Shown here: positions 54,886-64,000 of the stretch, in pieces
Layout of the letters: each line of letters starts with the position of its first letter
How positions within the stretch are numbered: position 1 is the stretch's first letter
Source: Phlyctochytrium arcticum
Taxonomy: Eukaryota > Chytridiomycota > Chytridiomycetes > Chytridiales > Chytridiaceae
DNA length: 64,000 nucleotides
Assembly: GCA_025602905.1 (NCBI GenBank)
Contig: JAHLKI010000007.1
Span: 868,001-932,000 of the forward strand
Reading direction: 5' to 3'
The notes under the pieces: generated by a model
The model's input: the letters and a program-made list of their open reading frames with translations, nothing else
Told to the model about the DNA's origin: nothing
The model's database searches: none
Position numbers and translations under genes: made by a program

Positions 54886-55175
54886 GTCTTTTATACCTGG
54901 TGGATAACGAGTCCTAGTGCCTGAACACGCAGTGATGCCATCTTATTGTATAGCGAGTTGTTTGGTTTTTTCATAGTATACATTTTCACATTCCAATCTT
55001 TGTGCCAATGTTCTGCCAGAAGTTGAACGATGCGTTTGTGGACAATGATGGACGGTGAATTTCCAAGTTCTGCACCAGTATGCAATAAAGATGCAAAGAC
55101 GCTCAACAGCAGCAACGAGTTTTTTTTGACTTTTATATTGAAACGGCTCCGACATACAACGTTCACCAAATTAAA

Positions 55176-56177
55176 CTAGTGACCAAGAGCAGCAAGAGTC
55201 TTTTGGACGGGGGCAAATTCCTTGTCGGCGTTCTTGGCAGCCTGGGCACGGACACGGAGGATAGCCTTCTTCTGCACAAAGTAGGCGTGGGACTTGGTCT
55301 TGCGCTTCTCCTCGAGACGGGCAACAACGTCCTGGTACTTCCAGCCGAACTCGTGGGAGATGCGCTTGAGAACAGTGTACTTGCGGCCGGGGGACAGACG
55401 AAGAACACGGAGAGCATCGGGGACTACCAAACGCTTCTTCTTGTCATATGGGGGTGGGATACCCTCGAAGACCTTCAAACGCTCGAGAGCGGCGGCACCA
55501 CGGGGGGTCTTGTGGGGAACCATACCACGGACGGTACGCCAGAAGATACGGGAAGGAGCGCGGAAATGGAAAACACCACGAGCGGGGTTAACCAAACAAC
55601 GCTTGCGGAGGAAGGCCATGTACTTCACTGTAATATCGTGTTAAATTGACATTCCCAATCGCGAAAGTTATTCCAAAAAGACTTACACTTGTTACGGAAG
55701 AAGGGACCGCTGATGTTGATCTCTTCAGCGCGGACAAGAGTTACCTTCTGCCCGGTGAGGAGCTGCTTGGCAACAATGGAGGCCAGACGACCGAGGAGAT
55801 GGCCCTTGGCGTCGATAACGACTTCCTAAAAGCAGAGAAAGAAAAGGCAAAACTTGTAAGTATATGTGTATTCTCGGACGGTATTCCCAAGTTCTCTATC
55901 CCAACAGTCTCGTATCCGAAAAAGAGTTTTCTCAAAGATCGTTCAGCGTTTCGACAAGGACCTTGATGCGATCGGACCCTGGTGTTCCGCTCCAAATCGG
56001 CCTTCCATCAGTCCTCGCCTCCAGTGAGCCTTTCACCCTGAGAAACTCCACTTTTCCTCACACCTTCTTCCGCCATTCCACCCTTGACCCCAGTCCCACA
56101 TAAACAAAAAGTGGGTCGTCCTCCCCCGGTTCGCTTCTAGTCGTCGAATCGACAAGTACCTTCTGAAAGGTAGACAT
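55176..56177 (-). CDS. RPL13A: Large-subunit ribosomal protein uL13 (yeast L16, human L13a)
   Basis: Three exons (56160-56177, 55687-55825, 55176-55627) give 202 residues, the usual length. The first exon is only 18 nt (MSTFQK). Then come [15 protein letters not shown], the [17 protein letters not shown] junction, [17 protein letters not shown], and [15 protein letters not shown]. It ends LAALGH. The first intron is 334 bp (55826-56159), long for the window, as is common for ribosomal-protein first introns. Its start faces the folylpolyglutamate synthase gene across about 360 bp. Confidence 0.95.
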
Positions 56178-56539
56178 GCTTGCAGTTAGCTGGTTTGGGT
56201 GAACGTTGCCGTATCGATTTATCGAACGACGTGCGTTACGGCAGGCTGTGGAAGAGAAGGAAACCGCCGCAGTAAGCCCTCTTCTTTCTGTTTGGCGCTG
56301 CCCAGTCGCCGTTGTCGTTGGCAACCGCCAGCTCATTTGCGGGCCGTGGCGCAAGCCGGTCAGAAAAGGACACTGCGCCATGCCTCGATTGATTGGGCAG
56401 AATATCAGTCACGTGTACTTTATTGTGTCAGCAACTCAGCTCCCAACATTTGGAGCTCCTATGTCAAATCCCCCATCTAGCACCAGGGGCATCGCTAGAT
56501 CTGGACGGTGAACGTTCACGCCCGCACACACGTCAAGCA

Positions 56540-57832
56540 ATGGCCCCGACAAATGACATTGACTTGGGCCTGGAACGGGTGGGTCACCTACTCGCGCGTC
56601 TCGGCAACCCACAATCATCTTATCCAGTCATACACGTCGCTGGTACCAACGGCAAGGGCTCTGTGGTGGCCATGATCTCCTCCATAATGTCAGCAGCAGG
56701 CTACAGAACCGGCCGATTCAACTCTCCCCATCTGATCGGTCCACACGACGTCGTACGCATCAACGATAAGGTCATACATCAAGATTCTTGGGCAAAGGCC
56801 TATGGATCGGTTCTCTACATCAATGAAGAGCACAGCATTGGAGCCAGCTTGTTTGAAGTGTCAACAGCTACTGCATTTGTCTATTTTGCCGAGGAAAAAG
56901 TGGATATCGCAGTCTTGGAAGTAGGACTAGGAGGGCGTCTGGATGCCACCAATATATGTGATCCACCACTGGTTTGTGTGTTCACATCGATCGGATTGGA
57001 CCATGTCGAATTTCTTGGCGATACAATAGAAAAGATTGCTCGTGAAAAGGCAGGTATTATCAAGAAAGGTACACGCGTTGTCGTAGGCCCGCAATCTGAG
57101 GTTGATGTGCTTCCTGTGATAAGAGATATGGCCGAGAACAAAGGATGTGCGTGTAGCATGGTGGATGCTTGCTCGCGAGTGACGGCCAGTACTGAAAGTC
57201 AAGAAATACTTTTGAAATTTGGTCAGGAGCAAGTTAGAGCACAGCTGGGGTTGTTAGGGGACTTTCAGCTTTCAAATGCGGCGACTGCAGTCAAAGCCGT
57301 TGAAGTTTTGGGCTCCATCGAGGGTTGTTCCTTTCGCGTTTCCACTGATTCTGTCGTCACAGGACTTGCCAAATTGCGGTGGCCGGGGAGACTGGAATGG
57401 GTGAACGTTCCCTCCTTTGGTGAACTTCTCGTTGATGGTGCGCACAATCCTCCTGCAGCAACTGCACTGGCCACGTACATTGACTCCATAAGGAAAACAC
57501 GAGGGCCCACATGCTGCTGGATTGTGGGATTCACTTCCGGCAAAGATGTGAAGGGTGTACTCAAGTGTCTTTTACGCCGGGGAGATTTTGTTTGCACAGT
57601 TCCGTTTACAAGACCGCAACAAATGCCCTGGGTGCAGTGCATGTCGCCGGACGCGCTTGCGAAATCGGTGCGCGAAGCGCATTCGGATTTGGCACAGGTT
57701 GAACAATTCGAATCCTTGGACACTTGCATGTCCCACATTGAAGCACTACCATCACGGCCAAGCACGGTTATACTGGCGGGATCACTGTACCTGGTGGCGG
57801 ACCTCTATAGGAGATACTCTCTTCCAATATAG
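56540..57832 (+). CDS. FOL3: Folylpolyglutamate/dihydrofolate synthase (Mur ligase family)
   Basis: A single-exon ORF of 430 residues from the ATG at 56540. The open frame begins further upstream (56393), but those residues match nothing and the chosen start gives the family's LGLERVGHLLARLGNPQ opening. It adds glutamate to dihydropteroate or folates using ATP. Motifs are HVAGTNGKGS (P-loop), RTGRFNSPHL, FEVSTATAF, EVGLGGRLDATN, TSIGLDH, REKAGIIK and VDGAHNP. Its length and lack of a long presequence fit dihydrofolate synthase (yeast Fol3 about 427 residues) better than mitochondrial Met7-type enzymes. The precise choice between the two activities is inference. Confidence 0.9.
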   Translation: MAPTNDIDLGLERVGHLLARLGNPQSSYPVIHVAGTNGKGSVVAMISSIMSAAGYRTGRFNSPHLIGPHDVVRINDKVIHQDSWAKAYGSVLYINEEHSIGASLFEVSTATAFVYFAEEKVDIAVLEVGLGGRLDATNICDPPLVCVFTSIGLDHVEFLGDTIEKIAREKAGIIKKGTRVVVGPQSEVDVLPVIRDMAENKGCACSMVDACSRVTASTESQEILLKFGQEQVRAQLGLLGDFQLSNAATAVKAVEVLGSIEGCSFRVSTDSVVTGLAKLRWPGRLEWVNVPSFGELLVDGAHNPPAATALATYIDSIRKTRGPTCCWIVGFTSGKDVKGVLKCLLRRGDFVCTVPFTRPQQMPWVQCMSPDALAKSVREAHSDLAQVEQFESLDTCMSHIEALPSRPSTVILAGSLYLVADLYRRYSLPI

Positions 57833-57949
57833 TCTATTAGTATTAGGAATGCACGTTCTGTGCATTAGGAAATTAGGTATGGTATACAGCTATATACAGT
57901 GTCTGCCGCTCAAAACAACTTGTGTGCGGAATGATAAAGTCCAAGAAAA

Positions 57950-59805
57950 TCATTTGATGTGGCTCATGGGCGCGTTTGCGGCAGCGTGTTCCATCCAATG
58001 CTGCTTCTTACGACGGCCTTCAATGTACCGCATGCTACATAAACAATGAGTAAATTGGTACTCATCATCTAGAGATCGAAACCCACCTTTCATCATAAGA
58101 CCGGGGCATAATACGTGGCAATGTTCCATCCGTTGTAAAAGTGAAATGGAAAGTATTGGTTGTACTGTTCTCGTCCTTAATGGGATCCACCACGTCCGCT
58201 CGTACTTTCACTTGAATGCTTTTCGAGGGTGAACCGGCCGAGTACACAACTTGTGACGTCAAACTCAACAACGAGCCAACATGAACGGGCTTCTTGAAAA
58301 CAATGTCATCCAAGGCCACAAAGTTGACGCGCGACTTGCAAAAGATGAGACCAGTCGAGTAAGCCAGTTCATAGGCAAGGCGAATGAGGTAACCTCCAAA
58401 CACATTTCCGTGAATGTTGCGATCCTGCGGCATACACATGACAAGGTTCTGGCGAACAGCGTCACCCATCCAAACGGTGTCGGAGGGCATGTCTTTGTTG
58501 TACGCAGCATCAAAATATTGACGATTCTCTTTGTAGAGATCATGAACAAGCTTCATCTAAGGAGTGAAGAGTTGCGCATTTAGTATTTAAGTACACATGG
58601 CCGTTGCCTGTCTACGTTACCTCTTCGAAAGAAGGAGGAACAGAGTCCAGATCGAACTTTCGTTCCGCAACCTTTCTCGCTTTGTGTTCTACACCAAGCT
58701 ATGAGTATAATCATCACTGCAATATTGAGAGAGTTACATACCTTCGCCACGCCGAAACAATCGGCGTTCTTGTTCAGTTTCCAGACGTAACTGGTTGATG
58801 GGAGCGGCTTTACCAGTGTAAGGATCACGAGCAACCTGTGCCGTGGTTAGACTTTTTGACGTGGAGTGAGCATTTAAACACACAACCAACCATGGAGAAC
58901 TTGGCGGCAAGAATGGGATTTCCTGCGGGAATCTTCTCCTGACTTGGGCCTCCAATAACTACAGCTGCTTTTCCCGAAGTGACGATACCCTCCGGAACAG
59001 CCTCTACCCAGCAACTAACTTCCATCGAAGATTTGCCAACCCAAGTCACATGCCCGCTAATCCGAACATCCTGATCAGCAGGTATTTCATCCAGCATATC
59101 AATTCGGTCAACACTTGCTAGAATACAAGCAAGGTTAGGGCTATTGATTGTTTGGCAAGACTACCAAGTACCCACCAGTCACAATGGTCAACGGAACAGT
59201 ATCCGCCTTTGAATCGTCGCAGTGCATATATGCGATTGAGCCCGCCAAGGCATCCAAATCTTCGAATATTTTGCCAATGCGGATTCCGCCATGCACGTTG
59301 ATGTATTCCTCCAAAACATCGGGACTGCTTTTGAACGGAAGATACTCTTCTATGTATGATTCTTGCATGCGCTTTTCCAGTACTACATGGTCACCGCGAG
59401 CAGCGGCATGCTCGGAACGGAGCTCTACCGCTTGTTGTTGTTTTTCAGCGAGAAATCGATTGATCCACATTCTGTCAACAGAATCAGTATAGGCGCTGCG
59501 CAATGCACGATCCGCTATATAGAACACCTACCGGTGAGTGACAGATGTTCGTCCACGGACGTAAGGTAGGACCATCCATTTCTTCTTGGCCTCAGCGTCC
59601 GCTTGCTCTTTGAAAGCGAGAGTCAGTTCGGGTATTTTTTGAACTCCGCTTGCTGGTGTCACAAACCTGTTCCCGCAGCGGTAGGCTTTCCGTTTTGACT
59701 AAAGACGTACGGAACAGCGTGTAGGAAGCGTTTTGGAAGAGGTAAGCGTACTTGCGCTCTTGCGCAGAGCCATAAAGAGGCACTTCTAGACTGCTTGAAC
59801 AGCAT
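57950..59805 (-). CDS. ACOT9: Mitochondrial acyl-CoA thioesterase, ACOT9 type (double hotdog)
   Basis: Eight exons (59752-59805, 59532-59698, 59176-59471, 58891-59117, 58742-58835, 58621-58688, 58087-58556, 57950-58034) sum exactly to 486 residues. It hydrolyses acyl-CoA to free acid and CoA. The N-terminus (MLFKQSRSASLWLCARAQSK) is basic and Ser-rich, like a mitochondrial presequence. The first hotdog holds GKIFEDLDALAGSIAYMH and SGHVTWVGKSSMEV. The second has QDRNIHGNVFGGYLIRLAYELA and VALDDIVFKKPVHVGS. The tail YDESMRYIEGRRK is restored by the last splice. It is divergent from the acyl-CoA-binding gene, with 242 bp between start codons. Confidence 0.9.
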
Positions 59806-60047
59806 GATTTCGGTGAGGTCGATCGAATGTCAAACTCTGGCAAACTGGGCAAACTCCGAATTCAAAAATTTGGCATGAGTCTGAGATAACTGAATTGATT
59901 TCACAGCCGCTTGTGACATTGCGAAATTCGAATTTGCGAAGGTCCCCAGGAAGATCCCTGCGAAGAGCACGAGTCATCAAGCAGAAACACAGATCAGCGA
60001 ACCCAGCTGCTTCGCGAAGGGAAATCAAGAAGCAGACTCTCAGCAAG
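59806..60047. promoter_or_regulatory. Bidirectional promoter of the thioesterase and acyl-CoA-binding genes
   Basis: Only 242 bp separate the two start codons, so the promoter elements must be shared or interleaved. It contains 'ctgagataactgaattgattt' and repeated TTCGAATT/GCGAA stretches. No TATA is seen. Confidence 0.45.
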
Positions 60048-61109
60048 ATGATGGCCAGCGAAGCATCAAAGACACGGTTGGAAGACGAATTTCACAAAGC
60101 TGCAGCCTCTGTAGCGAGGAGAAAGGATGTGGCCTTTGGCAACGATGTCAAGCTGGAGGTACCTTTTTTCCTTTCGTCAACTGTGAGACTTTTCTGATGG
60201 CTTTACAGTTCTATGCACTTTACAAAGCGGCCACGGTCGGTCCATGTAATGACCCTCAGCCCTCCCTATTGCAATTTGTAGAGCGAGCAAAGGTACTTTT
60301 CGATCATGAAAGTCATCCCGTTCATTGAAGTACTTACAAAAACAGTGGCAAGCTTGGAAAAAATTAGGAACTATATCGTCCGATTCTGCCATGGAGCAGT
60401 ATATCGAGTTGGTCGAGAAGCACATTGGTCCGGCAGTTGACGGGGCAGAGTCTGATGTATACCCCTTCTCCACTGAAATCGTGAATATACCAGAAATCTG
60501 ACAACGCATGGACAGGGTGGAGCATCGACCGACACAGCGGAAGCACCTTCATCACAGGAGAAGCGTTCTATGGGGGTATCAGTTAGTGTTATGAACAACG
60601 CACCGGAGCCAATACCGTAAAGTCTTCCAGATCTTACCCTGAACTGGCCGTGATAACTTACTGATATGATGCAGAGTGGAGCAAAGAAGCGCATGGGACT
60701 GGGCAGAAGCGGGAGATGACCTTCAAGTAGTGCAACGTCTCAAAGATGGAGTCGTCAGTCCGACGAGTACTGATGCACAAGGCCTGACTTTATTGCATTG
60801 GGCAGCGGACAAACACTTGGTCGAGACTGCAAAAGAAATCATTCGGATAGGCGGGGATGTGAATGTCAAAGATCGGGAAGGGATGACGGTTCTTCATTAC
60901 GGTAAGCCTTTGCGATCAAGCGAGACGAAAGAGGCAGATACTGATAGGTTATGACTCTCGCAGCGGTTCTAAATGAAGACTTGGAACTCGTCACGTTTTT
61001 TTTGACGCGGGGTGCCGACATTTCCTTGACAGATAACGAGGGAGAAACTCCAGTTGAGATGGCAACACCAGAATTTAGTAAACTACTCGCCCAAGTCGTG
61101 GCGAAATGA
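60048..61109 (+). CDS. ACBD6: Acyl-CoA-binding protein with ankyrin repeats, ACBD6 type
   Basis: Six exons (60048-60158, 60209-60292, 60346-60456, 60516-60616, 60675-60901, 60964-61109) give 259 residues. The ACBP domain (about 1-105) shows LEDEFHKAAASV, FYALYKAATVGPC and WQAWKKLGTISSDSAMEQYIELV. The Tyr, Lys and Trp ligand residues are present. A Ser/Pro linker is followed by two to three ankyrin repeats (LTLLHWAADKHLVETAKEII, GMTVLHYAVLNEDLELVTFFL). ACBD6 binds long-chain acyl-CoA and in animals supports N-myristoylation. Two ATGs lie in tandem at 60048 and 60051. It shares a short upstream region with the thioesterase gene. Confidence 0.9.
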
Positions 61110-61387
61110 GAGCTCGACAACATCATCCTCCTTCCGTTGGAATATAGAGTACTCGGAGCTCATCAAGAGACAGTTATATATGTACATAGAAATACAATAG
61201 ATAATTCCGCTATTATGACCCGCGAAGAAAACCATTGGAGAGTGCGTATTTACCAAAACATACTGGATATCATATTTACAACTGTGACTTGTGTTCTAGA
61301 CTACGTCACTACGAGGCCTATGTAACAAAAGTCGAAATCTATTTACAGGGAAAGAATAGGCAAAGTTGCGCCATCGGAAGGAAGAAG
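61110..61387. other. Short convergent gap
   Basis: The 3' ends of ACBD6 and the copper transporter face each other. Nothing else is seen. Confidence 0.4.
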
Positions 61388-62333
61388 CTAATGCTGATGG
61401 GAGGGAATGGATCCGTTGTAGTCCCAGAACAATGCTGCAACGAGGGTTCCCAACAATATACAGCCAATAATACCAACATTGAATGTCATGACGAGCAGCA
61501 TGACCACAATGGAAATAAAGCTTGCTACGGTGCGAAACAAAGCATAAGTCACTCGCCGAAGCGAAGAGATGCGGGGTGAAGGCTCGGCTGCGGCCTCCAG
61601 ACCGGAACTTCCTTTGTAATCACCAGTGAAAGAAGGCACTCGTGGTAATCCGCGGGAAAATATTTTGATTCGAAGCTTGTTGGCCGAGGCGTTGAGGAGG
61701 GAGATCAGGAAAGCTACTGCGCAAGCTAGGGTGTATTGACCAGCGTTCATAACCTTGACTGATGAGAATAATAGAGTCATGTTGGTAGTGGCAGTGTTGA
61801 ACGCGGTTGGGTGGCCGCCCTCGCTGCCATGACTGTGGCCGGCATCTGCTGGTTTGATTGCAGATACCTGATTACTGTAAAAGAGAAAGCCATGTTAGCA
61901 TGTGTTAATCGTAAGATCAAGAATTCTGCTAAAGATTGACTTACGCAGCAGTATTGGTGGAGCCAGACTTGTCTTCGGCATGTGAATGTCCATCGTCCGC
62001 ATGTGACTTTCCGCTGGACGCGCCAGATGTAGCAGAAGGAGATGCTCTGGGCGCACCAGTGGGGGCCGAGGGAATCGGGATGACGGCCGTTGCAGTGAAG
62101 ACCGTGCTAGCACGACTTGAGGGCGCAGGAAGGGGTGTGTTAATGGGGATATTAACGGGGATACTTGGGGGAACGGTTGGAGTGGAGGATGGTGCTGGGC
62201 CGTGTTCATGATCATGTCCATCAGCAGCTTGGGGTGCAGCGAGGACTGATGGTGGGAAGCAAAGAAGAGCGAGACATAGAAGCAGTATCGACAGGCGGAC
62301 GATCCGATGCTGAGGGCGTGAAGTGTTGATCAT
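61388..62333 (-). CDS. Ctr-family high-affinity copper transporter
   Basis: Two exons (61945-62333 and 61388-61874) give 291 residues. It imports Cu(I) as a trimer. A signal peptide (LSILLLCLALLCFPPSVLA) is followed by a long, His- and Pro-rich ectodomain (DGHDHEHG, DDGHSHAED, DAGHSHGSEGGH) that could gather copper. The ectodomain has few of the Met clusters of plasma-membrane Ctr1, so His seems to replace Met. TM1 is YTLACAVAFLISLL. TM2 carries the MxxxM filter (MLLVM). TM3 carries GxxxG packing (GIIGCILLG). The ATG was chosen because it gives the signal peptide directly. Confidence 0.88.
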
Positions 62334-62904
62334 GATGGAGATGTGAAGGAACAACTGGCGAGGATGAGGAGAGCGATAGGAGGTTTAAAGCTTTAAAGAA
62401 TAGGTGCTATCGTAGGGTGCTCAATTAATATCGGTGGAGAGTTGATTTGGCGTAGGCACGGACGCGCCGACGCGTTGCACAGTCTGGAGAAAGATAGAGG
62501 AAAAGGTTTAATTGTGGGTCAAGGTTGCGCAGTACAACCGTTGGATGGTGGGAAAATCAAGAGGGTGAGCGATTTGTGCCCTGCTTTTGTAGTGCGCTGT
62601 TTTCGCCCCGACCTCGACGGTCAACGTGGCGCAGTGCGGCAGGGCAATAATCGCTCATTCAACGAAACGCGTCAAACGCAGTAAAAACGCGTCCAGGACA
62701 GGGGAGGCGAGAACTCACCAATAGCAAGGCGGCCCAAGGTAATAAGGATGATACCAAAAGAGAGCGAACACTGGCTGCTTACCCTTTATACGGATTATGG
62801 AATGGGGCCACTCAAATACAGGTTGCCGGACCCGGGCCAACCGGCGCTTCCAATTTAGGTTTATCTGATTTTGACTCACCGAAAGCAACAAAGCAAATCG
62901 ATAA
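62334..62904. other. Intergenic upstream of the copper transporter
   Basis: No gene supported. A GACCCGGGC...CCGGCGCT stretch near 62828-62848 resembles the CCCGGG part of the dispersed repeat. Confidence 0.35.
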
Positions 62905-63490
62905 TCTTTATAAGAGTGTGCGACAAAAGGATCGGTCTACTCATAATTCTACTCATGTCATGAAATCGGGGTTTGCTTCTTATCTAATGTGCTCCTAAAT
63001 TATGTTCCTCAACATATCTTAGACGGTGAGCCCAAGCTGCCTTGCTTCTGTGCTTCCAGTGACCCAGAAAAGAATTGCTATGATATGTGTTCCCGATTCG
63101 ACAAAGAGCCCCATTGAGCTGAATGTGCTCCGTTCCACTTCCGTCGCCTCGGACCCCCTTGGTCAACGACCAGGCTTTGTTGTTTCATGTATTTTGACCC
63201 ACCCAAAATAGCACAATCTTTATGAGAGGTGCAAGACAAATGGGTCTCTACTCACATTCTACTCATGTCATAGATCCGGGATAATCTCCTTGCCCTTCAA
63301 CAAACCGTACATGTTGGGCTCAAGCTGCCTTGCTTCTGTCGAGCCAGAATGATGTACCCGACTCAGAAAAGAATTGTTATGGTAGGTTCGTGATAAGGAC
63401 AAAGCATCCCATTTGATCTTGTCAAGCTGAATACGTTTCGCTGTGCTAGTTGACAACTCCACCGAGTAACGGACCAAGCTTTGGTGGTGC
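62905..63490. repeat. Tandem direct duplication, two units of about 290 bp
   Basis: Unit 1 (about 62905-63195) and unit 2 (about 63212-63490) share 'atctttataagag.gtg.gacaaa', 'ctactca.attctactcatgtcat', 'agctgccttgcttctgt', 'cagaaaagaattg' and 'gctgaat.' in the same order, with many substitutions. Non-coding as read. Confidence 0.65.
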
Positions 63491-63979
63491 TTAATCCTAT
63501 TGGAGAGAAGAAGCATCATGTAAATTTTGGCTGCCCGCGGCACTATGCATGTGTGAGAATTTCTGGCCAATCGGCCATACGATTCGTAATGAGTGTTTTT
63601 CCGGTACTTTTGTGCCTTTTCTCGGGAAAAAATATTTGCCCCGCTACTTTCGCACTTCTTTATAACTATCACCATCATTCTTGTCGATGAGAGTTCTTTA
63701 CTACGCTTGATGCAATCGTTGGAAAATTGGTTTCTGCATAAAAACAGCACGTCCCCATGTTTTGAAACTAGGACTGGAAAATTAGGAGGAGAGCAAAAGC
63801 ATTCCTCGTGTAAAGTATTTTTGCCATCCGACCTTGTCGTTGTTTCCATGCATACCCCCCCATACCCATCTGCGAGATAGCAGAGATGAGAGCTAAAGGT
63901 TAGGGCGGGCGTTCGGCAAATTGTGGAATTTCGTCACATTTGCTCCGGTTGCTCCGACAGTGATCTCGACGATTTCAAG
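63491..63979. other. Intergenic upstream of the last gene
   Basis: No gene or repeat recognised; probably the promoter of the gene starting at 63980. Confidence 0.35.
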
Positions 63980-64000
63980 ATGTCTCACCAAAGCGGAATA
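63980..64000 (+). CDS. Start of a gene cut by the window edge, possibly twinfilin
   Basis: Only seven codons are visible (MSHQSGI). Animal twinfilins start MSHQTGI, so an actin monomer-binding ADF-H protein is possible. The preceding bases give 'caagATG', a fair start context. Seven residues cannot prove the family. Confidence 0.35.

Noticed and set aside
55826..56159. Possible C/D box snoRNA in the first intron of the uL13 gene (animal homologues host such RNAs)
   Set aside because: The best C box (CTGATGG) deviates from RTGATGA, and the flanks of the C and D boxes do not form a terminal stem.

Overview
This window is nuclear eukaryotic DNA from a fungus, most likely a zoosporic, early-diverging (chytrid-like) one. 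Seen directly: genes are split by short GT-AG introns, mostly 53-90 bp, and sit on both strands without operons. Inference: the mix of a sodium:neurotransmitter symporter, a class A-type seven-helix receptor, an E(z)-type Polycomb methyltransferase, complex I and Ctr copper transport fits Chytridiomycota better than Dikarya. I do not name a species.

Layout. 0.1-2.7 kb: an ALDH3-type aldehyde dehydrogenase and an atypical Rab-like GTPase. 2.8-27.4 kb is an accessory, duplication-rich tract. It holds two paralogous small Ala/Lys-rich secreted proteins, a secreted prolyl oligopeptidase (5.7-8.4 kb, +) with an inverted, frameshifted copy (17.8-20.5 kb, -) and a third 3' remnant (21.3-21.6 kb). 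It also holds a protein kinase, a Thr/Lys- and Pro/Ala-repeat secreted protein, an unrecognised secreted protein, two large hairpin elements, a 0.85-kb inverted-repeat element and several dispersed repeats. 28.3-30.1 kb: two orphan ORFs, followed by about 3 kb with no gene I can support.

33-42 kb: SLC6-type transporter, GTPBP1-type GTPase, EI24-domain membrane protein, and a seven-helix receptor with one apparent frameshift. 44.46-48.97 kb: a complete Mutator-like (MULE) DNA transposon with identical 39-bp inner terminal repeats, a perfect 9-bp target-site duplication and an apparently intact multi-exon transposase. It sits about 160 bp upstream of an E(z)/EZH2 homologue (49.1-51.9 kb).

52-64 kb is a compact housekeeping block: a PH-domain protein, complex I subunit NDUFB10, ribosomal protein uL13, folylpolyglutamate/dihydrofolate synthase, an ACOT9-type acyl-CoA thioesterase divergent from an ACBD6-type acyl-CoA-binding ankyrin protein, a Ctr copper transporter, a 0.3-kb tandem duplication, and at the edge the first codons of a possible twinfilin gene.

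The best leads are the secreted oligopeptidase/secreted small protein duplication cluster, the intact MULE beside the Polycomb methyltransferase, and the 0.85-kb element whose empty site survives in a nearby duplicate. All splice models were read by eye from GT/AG sites, frame and family similarity; none has transcript support.
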